A stretch of DNA of 64,000 nucleotides. It comes from Klebsiella huaxiensis (GTDB lineage Bacteria; Pseudomonadota; Gammaproteobacteria; Enterobacterales; Enterobacteriaceae). The notes below the pieces were generated by a model. The model ran no database searches. It was not told the origin of the DNA and saw only the letters and a program-made list of their open reading frames with translations. Both the position numbers and the translations under genes were made by a program. The stretch covers positions 3,906,001 through 3,970,000 of the forward strand of contig NZ_CP036175.1 in assembly GCF_003261575.2 (NCBI RefSeq), written 5' to 3'. Shown here piece by piece: positions 44,719-54,146 of the stretch (within the stretch, counting starts at the first letter, position 1; each line of letters begins with the position of its first letter).

Positions 44719-45963
44719 ATGATTACGCCCGGCAAAAGAAACTATATCTTGTTGAGTCTTTTCGATTTCCTCTATCTGTTCGCCTGGTCCTCGACCATGG
44801 CGTTTTTCGTTATCTGGACCACTCAACATCTTGGGATTAGCGCAACAAAAACTGGCTTGCTCTACTCGGTCAACGCCTTCATCGCCCTGCTGATGCAGCC
44901 CTTCTTCGGTTTTATTTCCGACAAGTTCGGCCTGAAAAAACGGCTGATCTGGATCCTGGTCGCCATGCTTCTGCCGGTTGGCCCGTTCTTTATCTACTTA
45001 TATGCACCGTTGTTGGTTCATAGCTTCTGGCTGGGCGCACTGCTCGGCGGGGTATACCTGGGGATTATTTTCAACTCCGGCTGCGGGGTGATTGATTCGT
45101 ATATCGATAAAATCTCGCGCCGCTATCAGTTCGAATATGGTCGCGTGCGGATGTGGGGATCGTTAGGCTGGGCGGCTGCGGCGTGGATCGTCGGCAAATA
45201 TATCGACAGCAATCCGAACCTCGCTTTCTGGCTGGCCAGCTTCGCCATTGTTATCGCGGCTATCTGTTTTATGTTAACCAAAGTTGAACTGACCGAAGCG
45301 GAAATACAAAAAACCAGCTCGCTAAAAGTTTCACATGCTCTGGAGCTGGCGAAGAACGGACAGTTCTGGATGCTGCTGGTCTTTACCCTTTTCGTCACGC
45401 AAATCTACGACACCTATGACCAGCAGTTCGCTCAATACTTTTCTCTGCAGTTCCCGACACCGGAAGAAGGCAACCGATGGTACGGGATTCTGGCTTCCAT
45501 TCAGGTGTGCGGCGAAACGCTGTTTTTATGCCTGATGCCGTGGTTCGTTAACCGCACCGGCGCGAAGTGGGCGCTGATTATCGCCGGACTGATTATGTCG
45601 GTGCGCATTGTCGGCTCTGCTATCCCGCTTGGTCCGGTGTGGATCGGTGCGGTAAAAATGATGCATGCGCTGGAAAAACCGCTGATTCTGGTTTCAGTAT
45701 TTAAATTTATCGCCGCCAACTTCGACAACAAACTGTCATCGACGGTCTACCTGCTGGTACTGTTTGTCGCCTCCATCGCTACCGCGATTTACTCACCGCT
45801 GGCGGGCTATTTGTACGACACCATCGGCTTCGCGCACACATATTATATTCTGGGCGGCATCGCCGGACTGTTTACTCTGATCTCGATATTCACGCTTCGC
45901 GATAATCGAGAGCCGACTGCACCAGGCGCTGCGCCGGGTACAGGCGCCACACAAACGCTGTAA
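44719..45963 (+). CDS. LacY-type oligosaccharide:proton symporter, substrate unknown
   Basis: The 414-residue, twelve-helix protein belongs to the oligosaccharide:H+ symporter branch of MFS (LacY, RafB, CscB). Positions line up with LacY: R144 in GRVRMWG and W151 are present, D126 replaces the sugar-binding Glu126, and the coupling pair His-x-x-Glu is in MHALEKP. DQQFAQYF in helix 7 and FTLISIFTLRD at the end are also family blocks. AGGAAC precedes ATG 44719. No glycosidase or repressor gene is adjacent, so the substrate cannot be read from context. K-12 has no gene here. Confidence 0.9.
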   Translation: MITPGKRNYILLSLFDFLYLFAWSSTMAFFVIWTTQHLGISATKTGLLYSVNAFIALLMQPFFGFISDKFGLKKRLIWILVAMLLPVGPFFIYLYAPLLVHSFWLGALLGGVYLGIIFNSGCGVIDSYIDKISRRYQFEYGRVRMWGSLGWAAAAWIVGKYIDSNPNLAFWLASFAIVIAAICFMLTKVELTEAEIQKTSSLKVSHALELAKNGQFWMLLVFTLFVTQIYDTYDQQFAQYFSLQFPTPEEGNRWYGILASIQVCGETLFLCLMPWFVNRTGAKWALIIAGLIMSVRIVGSAIPLGPVWIGAVKMMHALEKPLILVSVFKFIAANFDNKLSSTVYLLVLFVASIATAIYSPLAGYLYDTIGFAHTYYILGGIAGLFTLISIFTLRDNREPTAPGAAPGTGATQTL

Positions 45964-45972
45964 TTCCTCAAC

Positions 45973-45998
45973 GCCCAGGATACCCTCCTGGGCTTTTT
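45973..45998 (+). terminator. Rho-independent terminator of the symporter gene
   Basis: GCCCAGGA (45973-45980) and TCCTGGGC (45986-45993) form a perfect 8-bp stem, followed by TTTTT. Confidence 0.88.
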
Positions 45999-46090
45999 CA
46001 TCATTAAGCATGTCGTTGCTATACTATTTTGCGCAAAGACCTGTAAAATCCCTGCCCTGACCATTCCAATAATTGAACACTTTTTAAGCT

Positions 46091-47416
46091 ATGAGCAATG
46101 TCACCCATCAGCCGAAAATCGGCTTTGTCTCTCTGGGCTGCCCGAAAAACCTCGTGGACTCAGAACGTATCCTGACCGAACTGCGCACCGAAGGGTATGA
46201 CGTGGTTCCAACCTACGATAACGCCGATATGGTTATCGTAAACACCTGCGGCTTTATTGATAGCGCCGTGCAGGAGTCGCTGGAAGCGATTGGCGAAGCG
46301 CTGAAAGAAAACGGCAAAGTGATTGTCACCGGCTGCCTGGGCGCGAAAGAAGATCAAATCCGCGAAGTCCATCCGAAAGTGCTGGAAATCACCGGCCCAC
46401 ACAGCTACGAGCAGGTGCTGGAGCACGTCCACCACTACGCACCAAAGCCTAAGCACAACCCGTTCCTGAGCCTGGTGCCGGAACAGGGCGTTAAGCTAAC
46501 GCCACGTCATTACGCCTACTTAAAAATTTCTGAAGGCTGCAACCATCGCTGCACCTTTTGCATTATTCCGTCGATGCGCGGCGACCTTGTCAGCCGTCCG
46601 ATTGGTGAAGTACTGGCGGAAGCCAAACGCCTGGCAGATGCCGGGGTCAAAGAGCTGCTGGTGATTTCCCAGGACACCTCCGCCTACGGCGTTGATGTCA
46701 AGCATCGCAGCGGCTTCCATAACGGTATGCCGGTGAAAACCAGCATGGTGAGCCTGTGCGAAGAGCTGGCAAAACTGGGGATTTGGGTGCGCCTGCACTA
46801 CGTGTACCCGTATCCGCACGTTGATGATGTCATCCCGCTGATGGCGGAAGGCAAGATTCTGCCGTATCTGGATATTCCGCTGCAGCACGCCAGCCCGCGT
46901 ATTCTTAAAATGATGAAACGTCCTGGCTCCGCTGACCGTCAGCTGGCGCGCATCAAACAGTGGCGCGAAGTCTGCCCGGAGCTAACTCTGCGTTCAACCT
47001 TTATCGTCGGCTTCCCGGGCGAAACGGAAGAAGATTTCCAGATGCTGCTCGACTTCCTGAAAGAGGCTCGTCTTGACCGCGTCGGCTGCTTCAAATACAG
47101 CCCGGTGGAAGGCGCAACCGCTAACGAACTGGCGGACCAGGTGCCAGAAGAAGTAAAAGAAGAGCGCTGGAACCGCTTTATGCAACTCCAGCAGCAGATC
47201 TCCGCCGAGCGTCTGCAGGAGAAAGTGGGCCGCGAAATCATGGTTCTGATCGATGAAGTTGATGAAGAAGGCGCGATTGGCCGTAGCATGGCGGATGCCC
47301 CGGAAATCGACGGCGCGGTCTACCTGAACGGCGAAAGCAAAGTTAAACCGGGTGAGGTTGTGCGAGTGAAAATTGAACACGCCGACGAATATGACCTGTG
47401 GGGCAGCCGGGTTTAA
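46091..47416 (+). CDS. rimO: RimO, ribosomal protein S12 methylthiotransferase
   Basis: RimO adds a methylthio group to Asp89 (beta carbon) of ribosomal protein S12. The 441-residue protein has the N-terminal UPF0004 domain with cluster cysteines (LGCPKNLVDSE, NTCGFIDSA, TGCLGAKED), the radical-SAM motif CNHRCTFC (about residues 150-157), and a C-terminal TRAM domain. It matches E. coli in length. In K-12 yliE and yliF lie between gsiD and rimO; here gsiD is the direct neighbour. Confidence 0.97.
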   Translation: MSNVTHQPKIGFVSLGCPKNLVDSERILTELRTEGYDVVPTYDNADMVIVNTCGFIDSAVQESLEAIGEALKENGKVIVTGCLGAKEDQIREVHPKVLEITGPHSYEQVLEHVHHYAPKPKHNPFLSLVPEQGVKLTPRHYAYLKISEGCNHRCTFCIIPSMRGDLVSRPIGEVLAEAKRLADAGVKELLVISQDTSAYGVDVKHRSGFHNGMPVKTSMVSLCEELAKLGIWVRLHYVYPYPHVDDVIPLMAEGKILPYLDIPLQHASPRILKMMKRPGSADRQLARIKQWREVCPELTLRSTFIVGFPGETEEDFQMLLDFLKEARLDRVGCFKYSPVEGATANELADQVPEEVKEERWNRFMQLQQQISAERLQEKVGREIMVLIDEVDEEGAIGRSMADAPEIDGAVYLNGESKVKPGEVVRVKIEHADEYDLWGSRV

Positions 47417-47434
47417 TTCCTTCCTCTGAACGTG

Positions 47435-47472
47435 TCCCGGATTGCGGCGCTAACGCGCCTTATCCGGGCTAC
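47435..47472. repeat. REP element between convergent rimO and gsiD
   Basis: TCCCGGATTGCGGCGCTAAC, then GCGCCTTATCCGGGCTAC, form a classical imperfect REP palindrome in the 71-bp gap. Confidence 0.8.
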
Positions 47473-47487
47473 AAAACCCTCGAACGC

Positions 47488-48399
47488 CTATCCCTTTATC
47501 TTCGGATCCAGCGCATCGCGCAGGCCGTCCCCTAGCAGATTAAACGCCAGTACCGTCAGGAAAATGGCGATCGCCGGGAACAGCGCAACGTGAGGGGCCA
47601 TCACCATATCCGCCCGCGCCTCGTTTAGCATCGCACCCCACTCAGGGGTCGGCGGCTGCGCGCCAAGCCCTAGAAACGAAAGGCTGGCGGCGGAGATAAT
47701 CGACACCCCGATACGCATCGTAAAATAGACCACAATCGACGATACCGTTCCGGGCAAAATGTGGTTAAACAGGATGTTGGCATCGCTGGCGCCAATACTG
47801 CGCGCCGACTCGATAAAGGTCTGCTGCTTAAGTACCAGCGTATTGCCGCGTACCAGACGGGCAAACGCCGGGATCGAAAAGATCGCCACCGCGATGATCA
47901 CATTCGACATCCCGCTGCCCATGACCGCTACCACGGCAATCGCCAGCAGAATACCGGGGAACGCAAACAGCACGTCGCAGATGCGCATAATAATGCGATC
48001 CCACCAGCCTTCGTAATACCCTGCCAATAGCCCGAGAACGGTACCAATGACCGCGCCAATTAATACCGCGAATACCCCGGCAGCCAGCGAGATCTGCGCC
48101 CCCACCAGCACCCGGCTAAAAATATCCCGCCCTAATGAATCGACACCGAACCAATGCATCATTGACGGGCCGTCGTTAAGCCGATCGTAGTCAAAGTAGT
48201 TTTCCGCGTCGAACGGCGCAATCCACGGTGCAACGACCGCAACCGCAATCAGCAGCAGAACAAATATCCCCGCTCCCATCGCCACCGGCTGGCGACGAAA
48301 ACGTCGCCAGAACTCATGCCACGGCGTGCGTATCTGCCCGGGTTTAATCCCCGGCATCGCGTTGATAACCGCTTGTCTTCTCCAGTTGAGCAATCGCAC
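47488..48399 (-). CDS. gsiD: GsiD, glutathione importer permease
   Basis: The 303-residue permease of the glutathione ABC importer GsiABCD has about six helices, an N-terminal OppC-type segment and the EAA-type loop ESARSIGASDANILFNHILP. The start is GTG 48399 (VRLLNWRRQ), immediately after the gsiC stop; this equals the E. coli length, while the upstream frame to 48435 overlaps gsiC. It is the last gene of the operon. Confidence 0.94.
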   Translation of the reverse strand: MRLLNWRRQAVINAMPGIKPGQIRTPWHEFWRRFRRQPVAMGAGIFVLLLIAVAVVAPWIAPFDAENYFDYDRLNDGPSMMHWFGVDSLGRDIFSRVLVGAQISLAAGVFAVLIGAVIGTVLGLLAGYYEGWWDRIIMRICDVLFAFPGILLAIAVVAVMGSGMSNVIIAVAIFSIPAFARLVRGNTLVLKQQTFIESARSIGASDANILFNHILPGTVSSIVVYFTMRIGVSIISAASLSFLGLGAQPPTPEWGAMLNEARADMVMAPHVALFPAIAIFLTVLAFNLLGDGLRDALDPKIKG

Positions 48400-48400
48400 C

Positions 48401-49321
48401 TTACTTGTACCTGATAGCCGGGTTAATGGCGGCATAAAGTACGTCCACCACTAAATTGATAAGAATAAACTCCAGCGAAAACAGCAGCACTTCCGCCTGA
48501 ATCACCGGATAGTCGCGCATCTCGACGGAGTCCACCAGCAAACGCCCAAGCCCAGGCCAGTTAAAGACCTTCTCCACCACGATAGACCCACCGAGCAGAA
48601 AGCCAAACTGTAACCCCATCATGGTGACCACCGGGATCATCGCATTGCGCAGGCCGTGCTTAAGCACCACCAGCGTCTCGCTAACCCCTTTCGCCCGGGC
48701 AGTACGCATGTAGTCTTCATGCAGAACATCGACGAACGAGGCGCGGGTAAAGCGCGCCATCACAGCCGCTACCGCCGCTCCTAGCGTCAACGAAGGCAGA
48801 ATATAGTGCCGCCAGCTGTCAGCGCCCACCGTCGGCAACCAGCCCAGCTCAACGGAAAAGACTTGCATCAGCAGCATGCCGAGCGCAAACGCCGGGAATG
48901 AGATCCCGGTCACTGCCAGCGCCATACCTAAACGATCCGGCCAGCGGTTACGCCAAACTGCCGCCACGATCCCCGCCGCCATACCAAACACCACCGCCCA
49001 GCTCATGCTGGCGAGCGTTAGCCAGAACGTCGGCATAAACCGGCTGGCGATTTCGCTGCTTACCGGACGGCGCGAAGCCATCGAGGTGCCGAAATCCCCC
49101 TGCAAAATATTGCTGATATAGTGCCAGAACTGCACGTATAGCGGCTGATCGAGCCCCAGTTGCTGGCGGACCATTCCAACCACCTGCGCATCGGCTTCCG
49201 GCCCGGCAATTAGCCGCGCCGGATCGCCGGGCAGCATATGCACGAACAGAAACACCAACACCGCCACAATCAGCAGCGTAGGGATCAGCCCCAGCAGGCG
49301 TTTAATCACATAATTGAGCAT
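48401..49321 (-). CDS. gsiC: GsiC, glutathione importer permease
   Basis: The 306-residue DppB-type permease starts MLNYVIKRLLGLIPTLLIVA and has the loop RTARAKGVSETLVVLKHGLRNA. With GsiD it forms the channel for glutathione. An exact 127-bp ERIC element sits between it and gsiB upstream. gsiD follows without a gap. Confidence 0.96.
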   Translation of the reverse strand: MLNYVIKRLLGLIPTLLIVAVLVFLFVHMLPGDPARLIAGPEADAQVVGMVRQQLGLDQPLYVQFWHYISNILQGDFGTSMASRRPVSSEIASRFMPTFWLTLASMSWAVVFGMAAGIVAAVWRNRWPDRLGMALAVTGISFPAFALGMLLMQVFSVELGWLPTVGADSWRHYILPSLTLGAAVAAVMARFTRASFVDVLHEDYMRTARAKGVSETLVVLKHGLRNAMIPVVTMMGLQFGFLLGGSIVVEKVFNWPGLGRLLVDSVEMRDYPVIQAEVLLFSLEFILINLVVDVLYAAINPAIRYK

Positions 49322-49364
49322 GCTTCTCCTTGCGTGAAGTCCCCGCAGCCTGCGCCCGGGGAGA

Positions 49365-49491
49365 TATACCCGTCATACTTCAAGTTTCAGGTGCGTTGGC
49401 TGCACTCGTTCACCCCAGTCACATAGTTATCTATGCTCCTGGGGACTCACGAGCTTGCCGCCTTCCTGTAACTCGAATTATTTAGGGTATA
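49365..49491 (+). repeat. ERIC element (127 bp) between gsiB and gsiC
   Basis: It starts TATACCCGTCATACTTCAAG, has the core CACCCCAGTCACATAG and ATGCTCCTGGGGACTCAC, and ends AACTCGAATTATTTAGGG followed by TATA. It is exactly 127 bp, the canonical ERIC length, and lies inside the gsi operon. Confidence 0.95.
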
Positions 49492-49498
49492 CAGTTCT

Positions 49499-51037
49499 CT
49501 ACTTAAGATCCGCCTGTTCAAAGCTAAATCCGGTATCCGGCTGGATGTAGAACCCGGTCAGATTTTTACTGTGCGCCGAGACCAGTTTTTCCACCACCAG
49601 CGGCACCCACGGCGACTCTTTCCAGATAGTATCCTGCGCGTCTTTATACAACCGCGTTTTTTCCTTCACATCGGTGGTTTTCAACGCCTCGTTGAGGTCT
49701 TTATCGACCTGAGGATTGCTGTAGAAAGCCGTGTTGAACAGGGTCGGCGGCCAGTTCTGTGAAGCAAACAGCGGCGATAGCGCCCAGTCGGCTTCACCGG
49801 TTGAGGCCGTCCAGCCGGTATAGAACATGCGTACACCGCTCTCTTTCTGCCCTTTGCCTTCCACTTCCGCCGCACGCTGGCCCGCATCCATCGCCGTCAG
49901 CTGCGCCTTAATGCCCACCTGCGCCAACTGCTGTTGGGTAAACTGCAGCACTTTCTGCGCGGTACTGTGGTTGTGCGACGACCACAGCGTGGTGTTGAAT
50001 CCATTCGGATAACCCGCCTCTTTCAGCAGCTCACGCGCTTTAGCCGGATCGTACGGCCAGGCGGTGTAGCTTTCAGCATAGGCAATCGACGGCGGCACCA
50101 CGCCGGTCGCCGGGGTGGCATAGCCCGCAAAGGCCACTTTCACCAGCGCCTGACGGTTGATGGCGTAGTTAATCGCCTCGCGCACTTTCGGATTATCAAA
50201 CGGTTTTTGCGTCACGTTCATGCTGATATAACGCTGCATAATTGACGGGCTGGCCACCAGCTCCAGCTTGCTGTTTTTCTCCAGCAGCGGCGCCTGCTCG
50301 TAAGGGATCGGGAAAGCAAATTGCGCTTCGCCGGTCTGCAACATCGCCGCACGAGTGTTGTTATCCACCACCGGACGCCAGGTAATGGAATCCAGCTTCG
50401 GCAGCCCCTGCTGCCAGTAACCGGCGAACTTCGTCACTTTAACAAAATCGGTCTGATTCCAGGTGTCGAGCTGGTACGGACCGGTACCTACCGGATGGAA
50501 GCCAATTTCTTTACCGTATTTCTTCAGCGCCGCCGGGGAAATCATTGCCGTCGCCGGGTGGGCCAGGATATTGATAAACGCCGAGAAAGGCTGTTTAAGC
50601 GTGATTTTCACCGTTGTCGGATCTACCGCTTCGGTGCTGGCGATATTTTTATACAGGTTATAGCGCTTGAGATGATTTTCCGGATTGCTGGCGCGATCGA
50701 GGTTAGCCTTCACCGCTTCAGCGTTAAACTCGGTACCGTCCTGGAACTTCACGCCCGGATGCAGCTTAACGGTATACACCAGCCCGTCCGGGGAAACGGT
50801 ATAGCTCTCCGCCAGCACACTCTGCAATTTCATCTCTTTATCAAGGCCAAATAGCCCCTGATAGAAAGACTTTGCCACTGCCTGCGACAACGTGTCGTTA
50901 GCATCGTATGGGTCAAGGGTCGTGAAGTTAGAACCGACCGCCACCACTATATCTTTTGCGGCAAAGGCCGGAGTTGTCGCCAGCGCCGAAGCGACGCCCA
51001 GCGCCAACAGCCATTTGCCTGAAACGCGTTGAGTCAT
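49499..51037 (-). CDS. gsiB: GsiB, periplasmic glutathione-binding protein
   Basis: The 512-residue DppA/OppA-type binding protein has a Sec signal (WLLALGVASALATTPAFAA) and the family blocks VGSNFTTLDPYDANDTLSQA and RYISMNVTQKPFDNPKVREA. It binds glutathione in the periplasm. ATG 51037 with AGGAG 6 nt upstream gives the E. coli length; the frame stays open to 51238 inside gsiA. gsiA is 37 bp upstream. Confidence 0.96.
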   Translation of the reverse strand: MTQRVSGKWLLALGVASALATTPAFAAKDIVVAVGSNFTTLDPYDANDTLSQAVAKSFYQGLFGLDKEMKLQSVLAESYTVSPDGLVYTVKLHPGVKFQDGTEFNAEAVKANLDRASNPENHLKRYNLYKNIASTEAVDPTTVKITLKQPFSAFINILAHPATAMISPAALKKYGKEIGFHPVGTGPYQLDTWNQTDFVKVTKFAGYWQQGLPKLDSITWRPVVDNNTRAAMLQTGEAQFAFPIPYEQAPLLEKNSKLELVASPSIMQRYISMNVTQKPFDNPKVREAINYAINRQALVKVAFAGYATPATGVVPPSIAYAESYTAWPYDPAKARELLKEAGYPNGFNTTLWSSHNHSTAQKVLQFTQQQLAQVGIKAQLTAMDAGQRAAEVEGKGQKESGVRMFYTGWTASTGEADWALSPLFASQNWPPTLFNTAFYSNPQVDKDLNEALKTTDVKEKTRLYKDAQDTIWKESPWVPLVVEKLVSAHSKNLTGFYIQPDTGFSFEQADLK

Positions 51038-51074
51038 GTTGTTCTCCTGAAATGCTGCGTTATTAGTGTCGTTG

Positions 51075-52928
51075 TTATCGTGCCAGTACGTCTGCGGCGG
51101 GTTCTCTGGCGACAAAATGTCCCGGGCCCACCTGTTGTAGCGGCGTACTGATCCCCTCTTCTCCCCGCTTGTAGATATTGCCCGGCAGCTCGTCAGACAG
51201 CAGTACGCGCTGCGGGTGACGATGCGCCGGGTCGGCAACCGGTACAGCAGCCATCAATTTACGGGTATAGGGGTGCTGCGGGTTTTCGAACACGGCGCGG
51301 CGCGGGCCAATCTCGACAATCCGCCCGCGGTACATCACCGCCACGCGGTGGCTGATGCGTTCAACCACCGCCATGTCATGGGAAATAAACAGAAACGCGA
51401 TGCCCATTTCGCGCTGTAAATCGAGCATCAGGTTGATAATTTGCGCGCGAATCGACACGTCCAGCGCCGATACCGATTCGTCCGCAATCACTACCTTCGG
51501 ATTGAGCGCCAGCGCGCGGGCAATACAGATGCGCTGCCGCTGGCCGCCGGAAAACTCGTGTGGATAGCGCCATGCGTGCTCCGGCTCCAGCCCGACGCGC
51601 TCCAGTAGCCAGGCCACTCGCTCTCTCGCGGCATCACCTTCCAGCAGCCGATGCACGCGCAGCGGCTCCATAATCGAATACCCCACCGTTTGCCGTGGGT
51701 CGAGAGAAGCGTAAGGATCCTGGAAGATAAACTGAATATCACGGCGCAGGGCCTGAAGCTTACTGCCTGCCAGAGTATCAATACGCTGGCCGTTAAACGT
51801 AATACTCCCACCCTGGGTTTCCACTAGCCGCAGCAGCGCCCGGCCGGTAGTTGATTTACCACAACCGGACTCGCCCACCAGGCTTAAGGTTTCGCCAGGC
51901 CATAAATCAAAGCTGACTTTTTCCACCGCATGTACCTCGCGGGTAACGCGGTTGAGAATGCCGCTGCGCAGCGGGAAACGCGCCACCAGATCGCGGACTT
52001 TAAGAATGGGTTCTCCAGCAACAACGGTATTCAGACCCTCTTGCGGCGCGCTTTGGTTGAAGAGTGGGAAGCGGCGCGGCAAATCGCTGCCGCGCATCGC
52101 ACCCAATCGCGGTACCGCCGCCAGCAGCGCCTGGGTATAGGGGTGTTTTGGCGCACGGAAAATCTCTTCGACGCTGCCTGTTTCCACTGCTTCACCGCGA
52201 TACATCACCAGCACTCGGTCGGCAATATCGGCGACCACGCCCATATCGTGGGTAATAAAGATAACGCCCATCGCCATCTCTTTTTGCAGGACGGCAATCA
52301 GCTGTAAAATCTGCGCCTGGATAGTCACATCAAGCGCGGTAGTGGGTTCATCGGCAATCAGCACAGCCGGGCGGCACGAGAGCGCCATCGCAATCATCAC
52401 GCGCTGACGCATCCCACCGGAAAGCTGATGCGGATAACGCGACAGCATCGCTTCAGCTTCCGGGATCCGCACCTGATCGAGCATCTTTTTGGCCTCACGC
52501 AGCGCCTCATCATGCTTTAACCCCTGATGCAATCGTATTGATTCAGCGATCTGCTCACCAATGGTGAACACCGGGTTCAGCGAGGTCATTGGCTCCTGAA
52601 AGATCATCGCCATATCCGCACCGCGCACGCTGCGCATATCGGCATCAGACTGTTCGCTAAGTTCAATAACCTGCCGGTTGCGGCGACGTAGCAGCAGCTG
52701 ATCGCTGCACACTTCGCTGGTCGCCGAATCAAGCAGACGCATCAGCGCCAGCGACGTTACCGATTTACCCGATCCAGACTCACCAACAATCGCCAGCGTC
52801 TCGCCGCGCCGTAGGGTGAACGAGAGGTGACGAACGGCAGAAAAAGCCTGCTGCTGCTGAGTAAACGAAACGTTCAGATCGCGTACCAGCAGAACATCAT
52901 TAGCATCGATTTCCAGACTATGCGGCAA
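51075..52928 (-). CDS. gsiA: GsiA, duplicated ATPase of the glutathione importer
   Basis: The 617-residue protein fuses two ABC ATPase domains. The first has Walker A GESGSGKS (residues 49-56), signature LSGGMRQRVMIA and Walker B VLIADEPTTALD. The second has GESGCGKS, FSGGQRQRICIA and VVIADESVSALD; the usual Glu-Pro after Asp is replaced by Glu-Ser here, as it is Glu-Ala in E. coli. Oligopeptide/dipeptide C-terminal elements follow each. It is 6 residues shorter than E. coli GsiA, from the linker. It follows iaaA after 12 bp, so iaaA-gsiABCD is one operon. Confidence 0.95.
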   Translation of the reverse strand: MPHSLEIDANDVLLVRDLNVSFTQQQQAFSAVRHLSFTLRRGETLAIVGESGSGKSVTSLALMRLLDSATSEVCSDQLLLRRRNRQVIELSEQSDADMRSVRGADMAMIFQEPMTSLNPVFTIGEQIAESIRLHQGLKHDEALREAKKMLDQVRIPEAEAMLSRYPHQLSGGMRQRVMIAMALSCRPAVLIADEPTTALDVTIQAQILQLIAVLQKEMAMGVIFITHDMGVVADIADRVLVMYRGEAVETGSVEEIFRAPKHPYTQALLAAVPRLGAMRGSDLPRRFPLFNQSAPQEGLNTVVAGEPILKVRDLVARFPLRSGILNRVTREVHAVEKVSFDLWPGETLSLVGESGCGKSTTGRALLRLVETQGGSITFNGQRIDTLAGSKLQALRRDIQFIFQDPYASLDPRQTVGYSIMEPLRVHRLLEGDAARERVAWLLERVGLEPEHAWRYPHEFSGGQRQRICIARALALNPKVVIADESVSALDVSIRAQIINLMLDLQREMGIAFLFISHDMAVVERISHRVAVMYRGRIVEIGPRRAVFENPQHPYTRKLMAAVPVADPAHRHPQRVLLSDELPGNIYKRGEEGISTPLQQVGPGHFVAREPAADVLAR

Positions 52929-52940
52929 CGCCCTTTCCTC

Positions 52941-53882
52941 TTATTCGCGATAAATTCCAATCGTGGGCGTATCGCCCGCGTAGCACCAGGCACGGTACAT
53001 ACCTTCGCTATTAAATGGCAATACTACGTTGCCTTCTCTGTCGACCGCAATCAGACCGCCGCAGCCGCCCAGCGCCGGGAGTTTCTCCATCACCACCCGC
53101 TCGCAGGCTTCCTGCAGACTGAGCTGGCTGTACTCCATCAGCGCCGAAATATCGTAAGCCGCCAGCGTGCGCATAAACACCTCGCCGGTACCGGTACAGG
53201 AGACGGCAACGCTGGCGTTATTGGCATAGCAGCCAGCTCCCGGCAGCGGGCTATCGCCGACGCGTCCCGGCAGCTTATTGGTCATTCCGCCAGTGGAGGT
53301 TGCCGCCGCGAGATTGCCCGCCAGATCCAGCGCCACCGCGCCGACGGTGCCCATTTTATGCCGCTCATCCAACGGGGCAGCATGGTGATCGAGCACGATA
53401 TCGTCGCCTTCCTGCGCCTGACGTAGCTGCAACAGGCGCTCAGGAGTCGAAAACAGGGCGTTATCCACCCGCTCCATACCGTGGGAAGCGGCAAAATCTT
53501 CTGCGCCCCCACCAATCATCAGCACATGTGGGCTTTGCTCCAGCACCAGACGCGCTGCCAGTACCGGATTACGTAAATGCTTAACTCCGGCCACCGCTCC
53601 CGCCTGTAAACTGTAACCATCCATGACGCAGGCATCGAGTTCATGAGTGGTATCGCGGGTAAACACGGAGCCTATACCGGCGTTAAATAACGGACACTCC
53701 TCCAGCAGTCGCACCGCTTCGGTTACCGCATCCAGCGCGCTGGCTCCTTCCGCTAGCATTTTTTGCCCGCTATCGACAATCGCCGACAGCGCCGCCACGT
53801 ACTCCCGCTCGCGCTCCGGCGTCAACTGGGCGCGGGTAATCGCCCCGGCGCCGCCGTGAATTGCTATAACCGCCTTGCCCAT
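52941..53882 (-). CDS. iaaA: IaaA, isoaspartyl peptidase / L-asparaginase type 2
   Basis: This Ntn-hydrolase cleaves itself and then hydrolyses isoaspartyl dipeptides and L-asparagine. The nucleophile is Thr179 in KMGTVGAVALD, exactly the E. coli position, preceded by the autocleavage region and followed by STGGMTNKLPGRVGDSP. ATG 53882 (MGKAVIAIHGGAGAI) is the family start and gives 313 residues, about 8 shorter than E. coli at the C-terminus. The same frame stays open another 92 codons upstream through an ERIC element, which is not thought to be coding. It is first gene of iaaA-gsiABCD. Confidence 0.95.
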   Translation of the reverse strand: MGKAVIAIHGGAGAITRAQLTPEREREYVAALSAIVDSGQKMLAEGASALDAVTEAVRLLEECPLFNAGIGSVFTRDTTHELDACVMDGYSLQAGAVAGVKHLRNPVLAARLVLEQSPHVLMIGGGAEDFAASHGMERVDNALFSTPERLLQLRQAQEGDDIVLDHHAAPLDERHKMGTVGAVALDLAGNLAAATSTGGMTNKLPGRVGDSPLPGAGCYANNASVAVSCTGTGEVFMRTLAAYDISALMEYSQLSLQEACERVVMEKLPALGGCGGLIAVDREGNVVLPFNSEGMYRAWCYAGDTPTIGIYRE

Positions 53883-53909
53883 TACGCCATTCCTTAACGA
53901 TAAAGTGTA

Positions 53910-54036
53910 TATACACACCATCATTCGAGATGCATCGAGGCGGCAAGAGAAGAAATCCCCGGGAGCATAGATAACTATGTGACTGGGGTTTCTGAACACA
54001 GCCAACAAAGAGGCAGCTTGAAGGATAACGTGTATA
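53910..54036 (-). repeat. ERIC element (127 bp) upstream of iaaA
   Basis: Reverse-oriented ERIC: TATACACACC at one end, TCGAGATGCATCGAGGCGGC, core ATCCCCGGGAGCATAG and CTATGTGACTGGGGTTTC, GCCAACAAAGAGGCAG, and terminal GTGTATA. The length is 127 bp. It lies 28 bp before the iaaA ATG, so it forms the leader of the operon or holds its promoter. Confidence 0.88.
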
Positions 54037-54146
54037 AATATCATTATCTTGCTGACTGTCCTATACCATTTTTGAATATAGAAAGAGCAAGCAGTGATGT
54101 AAAGCTTGTACCCAGGTGGGATATAGCCTGCTTCTCTTTTCTGCCA

